Source of the DNA: Parabacteroides sp. PF5-9
GTDB lineage: Bacteria > Bacteroidota > Bacteroidia > Bacteroidales > Tannerellaceae
NCBI RefSeq assembly: GCF_029893105.1
Contig: NZ_JARXWG010000001.1
Span: forward strand, 62,001-126,000
Length of the DNA stretch: 64,000 nucleotides
Direction of reading: 5' to 3'
The notes under the pieces were generated by a model that searched no databases, had not been told where the DNA came from, and was given only the letters and a program-made list of their open reading frames with translations. Every line of letters starts with the position of its first letter. Within the stretch, counting starts at the first letter, position 1. Below are positions 55,014-62,544 of this stretch, piece after piece. A program made the translations under genes and the position numbers.

Positions 55014-55121
55014 TTTACACCTCACACCAAATTGCCGGAAGTTAGCTGCTTTCGGCAATTTGCGTTTTTATGGCAATATATTTACACCTTTTACACCATT
55101 TTACACCATTTAGAGTGTAAA
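55014..55121. repeat. TTTACACC repeat cluster
   Basis: TTTACACC at 55014, 55081, 55090 and 55100, with the inverted AGTGTAAA at 55114-55121. The last three are spaced 9-10 bp. Embedded hairpin AATTGCCGGAA/TTTCGGCAATT (55030-55060) with a following T-run is the terminator of the upstream gene. The cluster may be an origin, operator or transcription-control site. Confidence 0.6.
55030..55069 (+). terminator. terminator of the 53800-55002 gene
   Basis: AATTGCCGGAA and TTTCGGCAATT pair; GCGTTTTT follows. Confidence 0.7.
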
Positions 55122-55235
55122 TTTTCACTCTTTTGGGTGATTGCAATCGTTTGAATATCATGTAATTTCGTGCATTGTCAAAGAGCGGGAGAAGTCGACT
55201 ATTCCGCAGACAGACAAATATAAATTGATAATAAA

Positions 55236-55541
55236 ATGAGTATAAACGAAATTATTCAAAGCGGTGCCAAAGTAACATTAGCAGTATCTCTTACGGATCT
55301 GCAAACATGGCATAAAGATGTTATTAGGCAGACCAAAGAAGAGCTTGAGCAAACGATAAAGGAAAGCCAAGCCGAAACGTACCTATCCCCCAAAGCAACA
55401 GCGGAGAAGTTAGAAGTCGATCCGTCTACCCTCCACAGATGGAAGGTTAAAGGATATTTAATTCCGGTAGAGGTCGGTGGAAAACGTCGCTATCGCATGA
55501 GTGATATTAATCGTATTCTTGAGGGAGGAAAGAGGGCATGA
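55236..55541 (+). CDS. excisionase-like HTH (MerR/HTH_17) protein
   Basis: 101 residues. N-terminal helical part, then the HTH: YLSPKATAEKLEVDPSTLHRWKVKGYLIPVEVGGKRRYRMSDINRIL, including the wing-like GGKRRYR. Standard small DNA-binding protein of integrative elements, either excision factor or regulator. The stop overlaps the next gene by 4 bp. Confidence 0.8.
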   Translation: MSINEIIQSGAKVTLAVSLTDLQTWHKDVIRQTKEELEQTIKESQAETYLSPKATAEKLEVDPSTLHRWKVKGYLIPVEVGGKRRYRMSDINRILEGGKRA

Positions 55542-55819
55542 GCAGAAAAAAAGAAAGCCCCGCCGGGCAGCAAGGGCAAGAAGATCACCACAAAGATAAA
55601 AGAATCCGCTTGCAAAAGCAAGCCTTATTTGCCTTTTTCCTGGATCACCATTCCACAACTTACCACGCAGCAGAGGCGACAGGCATAACACGGCCTAATT
55701 GCACGAGGCTTATTCGGCAGTTGGAAGATGACGGACTAATCGAACGGACGCATCAGGGAATTTGCCCGATAAGTAAAGAAAGTAAAGTGTGGTACTTTAA
55801 GGTTAAAGGAGGACGATAA
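55538..55819 (+). CDS. winged-helix DNA-binding protein
   Basis: 93 residues. Basic N-terminus and a winged helix (FAFFLDHHSTTYHAAEATGITRPNCTRLIRQLEDDGLIERTHQGI). Possibly an accessory regulator or replication helper. Translationally coupled with both neighbours. Confidence 0.72.
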   Translation: MSRKKESPAGQQGQEDHHKDKRIRLQKQALFAFFLDHHSTTYHAAEATGITRPNCTRLIRQLEDDGLIERTHQGICPISKESKVWYFKVKGGR

Positions 55820-55820
55820 G

Positions 55821-56099
55821 ATGGCAAATAAACCTAAACAACCACCCTTACTCGTTCGTGAGCAATTTGAGACAATTCTCTCCATACTAACAGATTCCGA
55901 ACGTGGCAAGATATTTATGGCTATTATGGCCTACCAATGGCGCAGTGAACTCCCTTCTGATTTCACGGAGAAACTTTCGGTGGTTTTTCACTTGCTCCAA
56001 GCGTTTATCGATGAAGACAACAAGAAGTATGAAGAGAAACGAGAGGACAATAGGAAGAAAATACAAGAGTATTGGGATGGGAGGAACAGCAATAAATAA
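55821..56099 (+). CDS. DUF6291 family protein
   Basis: 92 residues: LLVREQFETILSILTDSERGKIFMAIMAYQWRSELPSDF followed by a charged helix ending EYWDGRNSNK. This is the DUF6291 pattern found next to phage and element replication genes; role unknown. Confidence 0.75.
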   Translation: MANKPKQPPLLVREQFETILSILTDSERGKIFMAIMAYQWRSELPSDFTEKLSVVFHLLQAFIDEDNKKYEEKREDNRKKIQEYWDGRNSNK

Positions 56100-56188
56100 T
56101 ACTACGGTATACATTGGTATTCAACAGTATTCAAATGAATACAACGGCTACCCTATACATATACATTATCATTATCATAAGCATTATC

Positions 56189-57115
56189 ATGAGCATAATC
56201 AATTTAGATAGAACATGGAGGCTCGACCTTTTGACAAAGTTCGAGACCGTTCCTATCTCTTTTTTTAGGAATTATTTTGATGTCACTCCTACAAAGACCG
56301 TCAGCTTATTCGATTGGCTATTGTCAGGAGAATACAGAAGACAGGTTGAAGTGGTAAGAGGCTGCACCGATAAAGATGAGCGTAGGCGAATAAAGGCATC
56401 CCTACCCTGCATTACTGTTTCAGGCGTATTTTCTAAACGAAGTAATAAAGGCCTAACCAACCATTCCGGCTTTATCTGCATCGACCTGGACGCACAGGAT
56501 AACCCAAGTGTAAAGAATTGGGATCGCCTTAAGCATAACCTTCCTAATATCCCAGGTTATTGCTTTGGCGCTTTATCTGCATCGGGGAAAGGAATGTATA
56601 TGATTATACAGATAGCTAACCCGGAGAAGCATAAAGAACATTTTCAAGCAATAGCTGAGGTGTTGAGAGTGCGTGGTTTGGTTGTCGATAAACAATGTAG
56701 AGATGTTGCCCGTCTACGTGGGGCTTCCTTTGATGAAGACCCTTATATGGATGAAGAGGCAGGTGTATTTACCGATATGATCGAGCCGAAGGAATATAAG
56801 ACAAGAGAGGTGAATCCGGACAACGATGTAGAGTATTGGGTAGACAAGCTGATATCTGACATTTCAGTCCGAGGCATAGACATGACAGATCGGTATGATG
56901 ATTGGTACGCTATTGGTCAATCGCTGGCCAATGAGTTTGGCGAGAGTGGAAGAGCTTACTTTCATATTGTTAGTAGGCAGTCTGATAAGTATGAGGACTG
57001 GCAGTGCGATGAGCAATATGACCGATGCCTGAAGCATTGCGCTCGTAAATCCATTAGAACATTCTTTTGGTATTGCAAACAGTATGGACTCACCTGTAAA
57101 CGACAAGCTATATGA
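56189..57115 (+). CDS. BT4734/BF3469-type (VirE N-terminal) primase-like protein
   Basis: 308 residues from the ATG at 56189; upstream in-frame codons run through an Ile-rich tract of ATTATC repeats and are unlikely to be coding. The family pattern is clear: VSGVFSKRSNKGLTNHSGFICIDLDAQDNP (acidic Asp pair), GYCFGALSASGKGMYMII and RDVARLRGASFDEDP, an archaeo-eukaryotic-primase-like core, followed by a C-terminal helical domain (DDWYAIGQSLANEFGESG). It probably primes element replication. Overlaps the VRR-NUC gene by 4 bp. Confidence 0.82.
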   Translation: MSIINLDRTWRLDLLTKFETVPISFFRNYFDVTPTKTVSLFDWLLSGEYRRQVEVVRGCTDKDERRRIKASLPCITVSGVFSKRSNKGLTNHSGFICIDLDAQDNPSVKNWDRLKHNLPNIPGYCFGALSASGKGMYMIIQIANPEKHKEHFQAIAEVLRVRGLVVDKQCRDVARLRGASFDEDPYMDEEAGVFTDMIEPKEYKTREVNPDNDVEYWVDKLISDISVRGIDMTDRYDDWYAIGQSLANEFGESGRAYFHIVSRQSDKYEDWQCDEQYDRCLKHCARKSIRTFFWYCKQYGLTCKRQAI

Positions 57116-57612
57116 ATATGCAAGACTTTATCCCAAGAGAAGAAAAGAAGCCTCGTAAAGTAGTGGCCCGGTATCAGAAGCCGGAATCAGTTAAGCGACT
57201 GGAGAAGGACTATTTCGAGTTCAAATACCGCAATAGCTCTATCCCAGAGAATTGCCGGTTTGTAAAGAAATTCCGGGACGATACAGCGAACGGACTAACC
57301 GAATGCCTGTCTATATGGTCGAAGATTAACGGAGCTTTTTACCAACGGCAGAACTCACAAGGTCAATATGATGCCCGCCTAAAGATGTGGCGTAAATCAG
57401 GCAGCACTAAAGGGATTGCCGATGTACAAGTAACCCACAATGGCAAAGTTTACAATTTCGAGATCAAGATAGGGCGAGATAAACAAAGCGACATTCAGAA
57501 GCAAGTACAGGCACAAATCATAGCTGCCGGAGGGCATTACGCTGTGGTGAAATGCTATGATGATTTCTTGAAAGAATTGCACAGTTTGCACACTATAAAA
57601 AAGAGTATATGA
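57112..57612 (+). CDS. VRR-NUC (PD-(D/E)XK) nuclease
   Basis: 166 residues. A basic N-terminal part (KKPRKVVARYQKPESVKRLEKDYFEFKYR), then the VRR-NUC motif GIADVQVTHNGKVYNFEIKIGRDKQSDIQKQVQ with Asp, E-x-K and Gln. Such nucleases are common in phage and element replication regions and cut branched or ds DNA. Overlaps the previous gene by 4 bp and the next by 4 bp. Confidence 0.82.
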   Translation: MNMQDFIPREEKKPRKVVARYQKPESVKRLEKDYFEFKYRNSSIPENCRFVKKFRDDTANGLTECLSIWSKINGAFYQRQNSQGQYDARLKMWRKSGSTKGIADVQVTHNGKVYNFEIKIGRDKQSDIQKQVQAQIIAAGGHYAVVKCYDDFLKELHSLHTIKKSI

Positions 57613-57887
57613 CAAATACAGAGATAGTCGAACAGACACAAGAATACACGATCTATGCGACACAGTTTCGCGGTATCCCGCAACGGTTTAGGCAGTGGCA
57701 TACGCAAGATTTAATTGAGATTGAGTTTAGCGATAATTTCGCCTTTGCCAATGGATATATTAATCGGGCAGATATGCTACGAAAAGAACCGGGAGTGAGA
57801 AAGAGTTGCGCCCTTGCTGGGGGTGTACCGGATTGGATCGCAATTATAGACAAGGATTTTTATGTAAAGATTGGATGTATGAATTAA
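57609..57887 (+). CDS. hypothetical protein
   Basis: 92 residues, soluble mixed alpha/beta (FRGIPQRFRQWHTQDLIEIEFSDNFAFANGYI). No known family recognised. Coupled to the nuclease gene, so it may act in the same replication or repair step. Confidence 0.6.
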   Translation: MTNTEIVEQTQEYTIYATQFRGIPQRFRQWHTQDLIEIEFSDNFAFANGYINRADMLRKEPGVRKSCALAGGVPDWIAIIDKDFYVKIGCMN

Positions 57888-57949
57888 TAGATCAGCCTCC
57901 GGGCGGTTAAGTCTTCCCGGAGAGCTTTCTAAAGTAGAATTAAGTAGAT

Positions 57950-58282
57950 ATGGCACGTACTAAAGGAACACCAAAGACAGGCGGAAGAGCTAAAGGGCAG
58001 CCTAACAAGGTAACAGGCGACATCAAAGCACGTTTACAGGCAATTATTAACGGCTATGACATAGAGGCTGACCTCAACGAGTTAGAGCCGCAACAGCGTA
58101 TTTCTGTTATGGAGCGATTGATGCAGTATATTATCCCTAAACAGCAGTCTGTGAGCGTTGATGCACAGATCCAAGCCGAATATAAAGAGTTGGAGAAGCT
58201 GCTTTTATCTGCCCCTGATGAGGCGGTAGATCGATTAGCAGAGCGAATACAAACACTAAATAATTTGAATCATGAAGATTAA
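57950..58282 (+). CDS. small basic protein with a DUF5681-like start
   Basis: 110 residues. TPKTGGRAKGQPNKVTGDIKARLQAIINGYD resembles the N-terminal motif of DUF5681/terminase-small-like phage proteins; the second half is acidic-helical (EYKELEKLLLSAPDEAVDRLAERI). It could be a DNA-packaging-like or regulatory protein. Overlaps the next small gene by 11 bp. Confidence 0.6.
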   Translation: MARTKGTPKTGGRAKGQPNKVTGDIKARLQAIINGYDIEADLNELEPQQRISVMERLMQYIIPKQQSVSVDAQIQAEYKELEKLLLSAPDEAVDRLAERIQTLNNLNHED

Positions 58283-58430
58283 ATTGACAAAAGAACAGAA
58301 AGCAAAATTGTTGTCATCTGTGGCAACTGGAGTTTTGGACACGAGCGAATTTCCGGAATGGTATGAAGCATTTACCGGCTTAAAGCCAATGCCAAGAGGA
58401 ATAGCTAAGAAAATCATAGAGGGGTTGTGA
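58272..58430 (+). CDS. 52-residue hypothetical protein
   Basis: Begins inside the 3' end of the preceding gene and ends 1 bp before the next ATG; MKIKLTKEQKAKLLSS and EFPEWYEAFTGLKPMPRGIAK are protein-like. The tight coupling supports translation. Function unknown. Confidence 0.6.
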   Translation: MKIKLTKEQKAKLLSSVATGVLDTSEFPEWYEAFTGLKPMPRGIAKKIIEGL

Positions 58431-58431
58431 T

Positions 58432-58653
58432 ATGGCAGATGAGAACAAAGTAAGGGATGTTATCCGTATGATACAGGGCAAAGATCGCAAGTATGTCATA
58501 TTCTACTCTATCAATGAAGAAAACGAGATCGTTATCTTTTCAGGGGTAGATAGTTATCAGATCGATAAGAATGACATTCGATTAATGTTCAACAGTGGAA
58601 CAAGACCTACGCCAACGGATGAGGAGGTTATTAAGGCATATCATTTGCGATGA
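58432..58653 (+). CDS. hypothetical protein
   Basis: 73 residues: MADENKVRDVIRMIQGKDRKYVIFYSINEENEIVIFSG. One base after the preceding stop. Soluble, no known domain; last gene of the plus-strand block before a 670-bp non-coding stretch. Confidence 0.6.
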   Translation: MADENKVRDVIRMIQGKDRKYVIFYSINEENEIVIFSGVDSYQIDKNDIRLMFNSGTRPTPTDEEVIKAYHLR

Positions 58654-59324
58654 TATACACTTTGACTCAGCATGAAGGGGCGTTCTGTAATGGGATGCCC
58701 TTTCTTTTTGAGAAAACGGTATAAAAACGGTATAAATCAACGGCAAAACGGCGGGAAGGGATAAGTAACGCCTCAGTAATTATGGCGGAATTTGGCGGAA
58801 TTTGGCAAAGAATGGCAGATGTCTGTAAGAACGTGCAATAGATTCTTTTGTCAATTTTTGTCATAAAATGTCATTTTTTGGACTGCGGAATTTTCCGCAA
58901 TCTCCTTACCCAGTTTTGGGCAGACCCTTCTTTTTTCACTAATTAATGAAAAATAAAGAGGCAGTGCTGTGTTAGTGCTGTCTTTTTTTAATAGGCGGGA
59001 TTCCGCCCATTTAGAGGGGTCTCCCCAAAATTGTGGACACCCTTTCTTTTTGATAGGGGAAATTACCACGATGTAAATATCTGACAATGTGCTTTTAGCG
59101 GGATTCCGATGTTTAGATTTAGCACCTTGGTTAAATCCGTAGATATTACGGAATAAGAGGACAATCCAAAATTGGCGTCTCTACATCGCTTTCACAAGTT
59201 TATGAAAACGGCATTATTCAGCAAGGGGCTTACAAGGGGCTCTTTAGAGGTTTCGTTGGGGTTTCGTTGGGGTTTTCTTGGGGTTGAGCGAGAGGTACAG
59301 CCGAATTTTCGGCACTACCCAATC
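58654..59324. repeat. non-coding stretch with several direct repeats
   Basis: AAAACGGTATAAA twice (58713, 58724), GGCGGAATTT twice in tandem (58784, 58794), CAAGGGGCT twice (59222, 59233) and three near-copies of GTTTCGTTGGGG (59250-59284); palindrome GCGGAATTTTCCGC near 58886. No gene is supported on either strand. It could be an origin, packaging or transfer site. Confidence 0.45.
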
Positions 59325-59627
59325 TTATAAAGCTGGAGAAAGCTCTACTGTTAATCCCAAAGCACTAACTATCCGGTAAAAGGTCGCAACACTCGGAACA
59401 GTGATACCTTTCTCAATGCGGGAAATATAGGATTTGTCGACTCCGATGCGAGAGGCAAGCTCCTGTTGGGTCAAATGAGCATTCTTCCGGGCATCCAATA
59501 ATATCTGACTGGTATAAAAAGCATACGCTTCCTCATCAAACTGAGCACGTTCTCTTGATCCATGCGCACCATATCTCTGATTCAATACTGAGCTATAATC
59601 TCTTGTCTTATGATCGTTTGTCTGCAT
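59325..59627 (-). CDS. HigA-like XRE antitoxin
   Basis: 100 residues. A linker N-terminus (RYGAHGSRERAQFDEEAYAFYTSQILLDARKNAHL) precedes the HTH (TQQELASRIGVDKSYISRIEKGITVPSVATFYRIVSALG). Its start overlaps the end of the toxin gene by 20 bp. Together they form a type II toxin-antitoxin pair with the toxin gene first. Confidence 0.85.
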   Translation of the reverse strand: MQTNDHKTRDYSSVLNQRYGAHGSRERAQFDEEAYAFYTSQILLDARKNAHLTQQELASRIGVDKSYISRIEKGITVPSVATFYRIVSALGLTVELSPAL

Positions 59628-59940
59628 AGTAAGCCTCCTTTATTTTAAATGCCTTTTCTATTTCTCCTGTTGGTGTCTTTTGGGTCTTTTTCTGAAAGCC
59701 ATTGAATAGAACAACTATTTGCCCCTCATCAAAAATAAAAAAGACACGATAAATATTACTACTATATTCCATACGGAGTTCATACAAGCCATCCCGAATG
59801 AATCGGATAAACTTAATGGGCATTCTTTCCTCTGTTTCCAATAAAGAGATGATATAGTCTAATTTGTTCAGCTCTTTATCTGTGAGAGTGGCGATAAATC
59901 GCTCAAAGTAGCCACCGTATGTAATGATCTTTCGTTTCAC
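59608..59940 (-). CDS. RelE/HigB-type (phage Gp49-like) toxin
   Basis: 110 residues. ParE/RelE fold motifs: GLYELRMEYSSNIYRVFFIFDEGQIVVLFNGFQKKTQKTPTGEIEKA. Members cleave mRNA at the ribosome; the Arg/Tyr residues expected for activity are present. First gene of a minus-strand toxin-antitoxin operon that may stabilise the element. Confidence 0.87.
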   Translation of the reverse strand: MKRKIITYGGYFERFIATLTDKELNKLDYIISLLETEERMPIKFIRFIRDGLYELRMEYSSNIYRVFFIFDEGQIVVLFNGFQKKTQKTPTGEIEKAFKIKEAYYADKRS

Positions 59941-59992
59941 ACTACAAAGATAAATAAAATTGTATAATTGTGCAACTTTTAGGATGTTTATT

Positions 59993-60238
59993 TTACTCCT
60001 TCTCCTTTATCTCTAGCATAGTGCCACACTTGGGGCATTTGAATACAGATTTATCTGGTTGTTCGAAGAGATCCGTTACCGGGACTTCCAAAGCAGAGGC
60101 GATCTTACCGAGGGTTTCAATGGTGGGGTTGCCGTTGATACTTGATGACAAATTCACTCTGTTTATTCCCATTTTATCAGCTAACGACTGAATGGTCATC
60201 CCCCTGTCTTTAATAACTTCTTTTATTCTCAAATCCAT
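59993..60238 (-). CDS. XRE repressor with C-terminal zinc ribbon-like tail
   Basis: 81 residues from the ATG at 60238. HTH at ~10-60 (IQSLADKMGINRVNLSSSINGNPTIETLGKIASAL) and a short tail FKCPKCGTMLEI with one CxxC. Divergent from the plus-strand gene block starting at 60374; it overlaps an operator-like repeat, so it is probably the element's repressor. The ORF upstream to 60337 is rejected because it passes through the promoter. Confidence 0.8.
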   Translation of the reverse strand: MDLRIKEVIKDRGMTIQSLADKMGINRVNLSSSINGNPTIETLGKIASALEVPVTDLFEQPDKSVFKCPKCGTMLEIKEKE

Positions 60239-60239
60239 A

Positions 60240-60289
60240 TCGTAATATTTTAGTTTACGATGCAAATATACACATTTTGCACAAATGTA
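60240..60289 (-). promoter_or_regulatory. promoter and operator of the XRE repressor
   Basis: Minus-strand -7 boxes TATATTTG (60263-60270) and TACATTTG (60282-60289). The inverted repeat TCGTAA-N9-TTACGA (60240-60260) overlaps the likely transcription start, suggesting autorepression. Confidence 0.5.
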
Positions 60290-60373
60290 ATGGTATAATT
60301 TACGAATAAATGTTAAATGTAATGTTAAAATACACATAAAGTATTGCGTAACGAAAATTAAAACATTACAATC

Positions 60374-60670
60374 ATGACAACAACATCAAAAATAAGCAAA
60401 AGAGACGTAATGAACCGGGCTTGGAGAATCTACAAAGGTAAGTACAAATATTCTGACAGTTTCGCTGAATGTCTTCGTAGAGCCTGGGAAGTAGAAAAGG
60501 AATACGTTGTCTACCGGGCAGAACAAGCAGCTATCGAAGCAGAGAAAGAAAGATTAGCTAAGTGGCACGCATCTGACGAATATAAAGCGTTATGCGCCCA
60601 ACCAAGAAAGGTCGATCTATACGACTACTATCACGGTGAAAGATCACGGTATCGTTACTTCGGGGATTAA
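60374..60670 (+). CDS. hypothetical protein with MNRAWRIY / FAECLRRAW motif
   Basis: 98 residues. The first half VMNRAWRIYKGKYKYSDSFAECLRRAWEVEK matches the start of the next gene's product; the second half is charged and ends with an aromatic tail (DYYHGERSRYRYFGD). Family not recognised. First gene of the late plus-strand block. Confidence 0.6.
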   Translation: MTTTSKISKRDVMNRAWRIYKGKYKYSDSFAECLRRAWEVEKEYVVYRAEQAAIEAEKERLAKWHASDEYKALCAQPRKVDLYDYYHGERSRYRYFGD

Positions 60671-60713
60671 TCACTAATTAGTGAAAAATACAAACACTTT
60701 AATATACACGATT

Positions 60714-61037
60714 ATGAGTACATCAAAAAGAAACGAGTTAAAAGGAATCATGGCAATGGCATGGCGACTATTCCGGGTAACAGGTGAAGCCTTCGCAGAG
60801 TGCCTACGTAAAGCATGGGCGAACTTTAAGTTGGCGGCAGCTATGAGAACCGGCATTGTAAAGTTCTATTATCAGAAGGTAAACGGTGAGGTTAGACAGG
60901 CGTTCGGCACGCTATCCGACAAGTATATCAACGTTGAGGTGAAAGGCTCACAAAGGGCAAAGAATGAGCTTTTGTTCACTTATTGGGATACAGAGAAACA
61001 GTCTTTCAGATCATTCAAACGCTTTAATCTGATATAA
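60714..61037 (+). CDS. SH3-like beta-barrel protein with AWRLF / FAECLRKAW motif
   Basis: 107 residues from the ATG at 60714. The N-terminal helical motif GIMAMAWRLFRVTGEAFAECLRKAW parallels the preceding protein; the C-terminal ~60 residues (GIVKFYYQKVNGEVRQAFGTLSDKYINVE) are of the small SH3-barrel type common in Bacteroidetes elements. Function unknown. Confidence 0.65.
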   Translation: MSTSKRNELKGIMAMAWRLFRVTGEAFAECLRKAWANFKLAAAMRTGIVKFYYQKVNGEVRQAFGTLSDKYINVEVKGSQRAKNELLFTYWDTEKQSFRSFKRFNLI

Positions 61038-61039
61038 TC

Positions 61040-61306
61040 ATGAAAAAAGTATTCTTTTTTGAAGGTAGAGGCTATGTAGCCCAGAAGATGAACGATCTGT
61101 ACTTTGATGATATTGCCGTTATCAACGGTATTGTAGGATACATAGACTTTGTCGGTATGGATAGTTTGGCAATAGTAGACGAAATAGGCACTTCGCATCT
61201 TATCAAGTTTGAAGAGGTAAGAACCGGCTATACATTGAAATCTGTATGGAATAATCCATGCGGTGGAAGAACAAGTATTCAAGAACTCAAAATAAACATG
61301 GCATAA
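61040..61306 (+). CDS. hypothetical protein
   Basis: 88 residues, beta-rich (FFEGRGYVAQKMNDLYFDDIAVINGIVGYIDFVGMDSLAIV). Starts 2 bp after the previous stop and overlaps the next ATG. No family recognised. Confidence 0.6.
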   Translation: MKKVFFFEGRGYVAQKMNDLYFDDIAVINGIVGYIDFVGMDSLAIVDEIGTSHLIKFEEVRTGYTLKSVWNNPCGGRTSIQELKINMA

Positions 61307-61482
61307 TGGAAACACAAGAGTTAGTATTCAAATCAACCGTTCACCTAAGTAGTGACGAACTGTTAGAGGCTGTCGGATTAAGCAAGGAAACTGTAAAAGA
61401 GATCATCACTACTGACTACTACAATTATTCCCTTGATGAAGGGAAAGTTTACGAATGCACTCATTATGAAGTGAAGCTATGA
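61306..61482 (+). CDS. 58-residue hypothetical protein
   Basis: From the ATG at 61306 (METQELVFKSTVHLSSDELLEAVGL); an upstream in-frame ATG at 61258 lies inside the previous gene and is not used. The overlapping ATAATGG start and the overlapping stop with the next gene indicate a compact operon. Function unknown. Confidence 0.6.
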   Translation: METQELVFKSTVHLSSDELLEAVGLSKETVKEIITTDYYNYSLDEGKVYECTHYEVKL

Positions 61483-61673
61483 AAACGCAACTATTCACGC
61501 TGGAGCCGGGCGACCGGTTCCGGTTCATCAATGAAAGAATCGTTTACAAAGTCAAGGATAGAGATTTCAGCGACTTTCACGGCACAGAGGTAGTCTTTGT
61601 CCACCTTGTCACAGAAAAGGCTTATTTAGCCACAGGCAACGCAATAAACAACGAAGTAATAATAATCAACTAA
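61479..61673 (+). CDS. 64-residue hypothetical protein
   Basis: Small beta-rich protein (LEPGDRFRFINERIVYKVKDRDFSDFHGTEVVFVHL). Overlaps the upstream stop by 4 bp; the next gene begins 10 bp downstream. Function unknown. Confidence 0.6.
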   Translation: MKTQLFTLEPGDRFRFINERIVYKVKDRDFSDFHGTEVVFVHLVTEKAYLATGNAINNEVIIIN

Positions 61674-61683
61674 TTAAAACAGC

Positions 61684-62079
61684 ATGGAAACAATACTAAT
61701 AGACGAAAAAGAGGTGAAAAACAAGTTGGTCTCTAAGATCAAAAACAAGAACAAAGAACTACGTTCTCTAATGAGGCAAAAATCAATTGATATGGGCATA
61801 ACCCCTGATATCTATTTAGGTGGTTTGTCTTACGCCATAAGTAGCGAAGAGTTAAGCCTTGAATCCAATATCAACAATCTGTTAGCGATGTATAATAACA
61901 ACTTTGTAGAAAGTGTATTCTTTCAACTTGACAATATAAAGAAAGATAGAACGCTCGGCATAGTGCTTGCTTATTTACAAAGCCGTGGACTTGAAAGCGA
62001 TTTCTCCCAATTCAAAGATAATATGATGAAAGAAACGTCTACTAAAACTCCAATCAAAACAAAAAGTATAGAAGCATGA
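61684..62079 (+). CDS. hypothetical protein
   Basis: 131 residues, helical, Lys-rich (KNKNKELRSLMRQKSIDMGITPDIYLGGLSYAISSEELS). The last codons overlap the next ATG by 4 bp. No family recognised. Confidence 0.6.
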   Translation: METILIDEKEVKNKLVSKIKNKNKELRSLMRQKSIDMGITPDIYLGGLSYAISSEELSLESNINNLLAMYNNNFVESVFFQLDNIKKDRTLGIVLAYLQSRGLESDFSQFKDNMMKETSTKTPIKTKSIEA

Positions 62080-62339
62080 AAACAATAGACATAGACAAAG
62101 TAAAGATCGAAGGTGTACATACAGGGTTACTCGAAGTGATTATAGCATTAAAAGAAGCACGTTGTAAAGTGAACGCTCTTATGGACACAGAAGAATTAGA
62201 GCCTTATATTAAGCGAACCGAGAAGCTCGGCAATATAAGCGACACCTTATGCGAGTTCGGGACTGATATAGCGGAACTGATAGGTATTTTCTTCTTTGAT
62301 AGGGCAGAAGAGGAGATCAGCAAGCAGATTGAGAACTGA
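62076..62339 (+). CDS. hypothetical protein at the right end of the element
   Basis: 87 residues, helical acidic (LEVIIALKEARCKVNALMDTEELEPYIKRTEKLGNI). Last gene of the block; the remaining ~200 bp to the attachment site hold the arm-like repeats at 62470-62490. Function unknown. Confidence 0.6.
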   Translation: MKTIDIDKVKIEGVHTGLLEVIIALKEARCKVNALMDTEELEPYIKRTEKLGNISDTLCEFGTDIAELIGIFFFDRAEEEISKQIEN

Positions 62340-62469
62340 CAGATGCCGACACTACTGTACGAGTACCTTGTATTGCATAGTACCGCTTTGGTAGTGTTGG
62401 AGAGTTGCCCCCGGATTGCTTATGTGGTTCGGGGGATTATTTGTAAAAAGTAGTCGTACAAGTGGGATG

Positions 62470-62490
62470 TGGTGCAAATGTGGTGCAAGT
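62470..62490. repeat. right-end TGTGGTGCAA repeats, candidate integrase arm sites
   Basis: TGTGGTGCAAATGTGGTGCA near-tandem pair, the counterpart of the left-end pair at 52396-52415. Confidence 0.65.
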
Positions 62491-62544
62491 AGTAAAAAGA
62501 AAAACGATAACCGATTGATAATCAGCTACCGTTTGAAATCTCCT

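Noticed and set aside
58667-59087. Two minus-strand ORFs in the repeat-rich stretch of the tRNA-Leu element
   Set aside because: Short, cross the tandem repeats and have no domain; the stretch is better read as non-coding.
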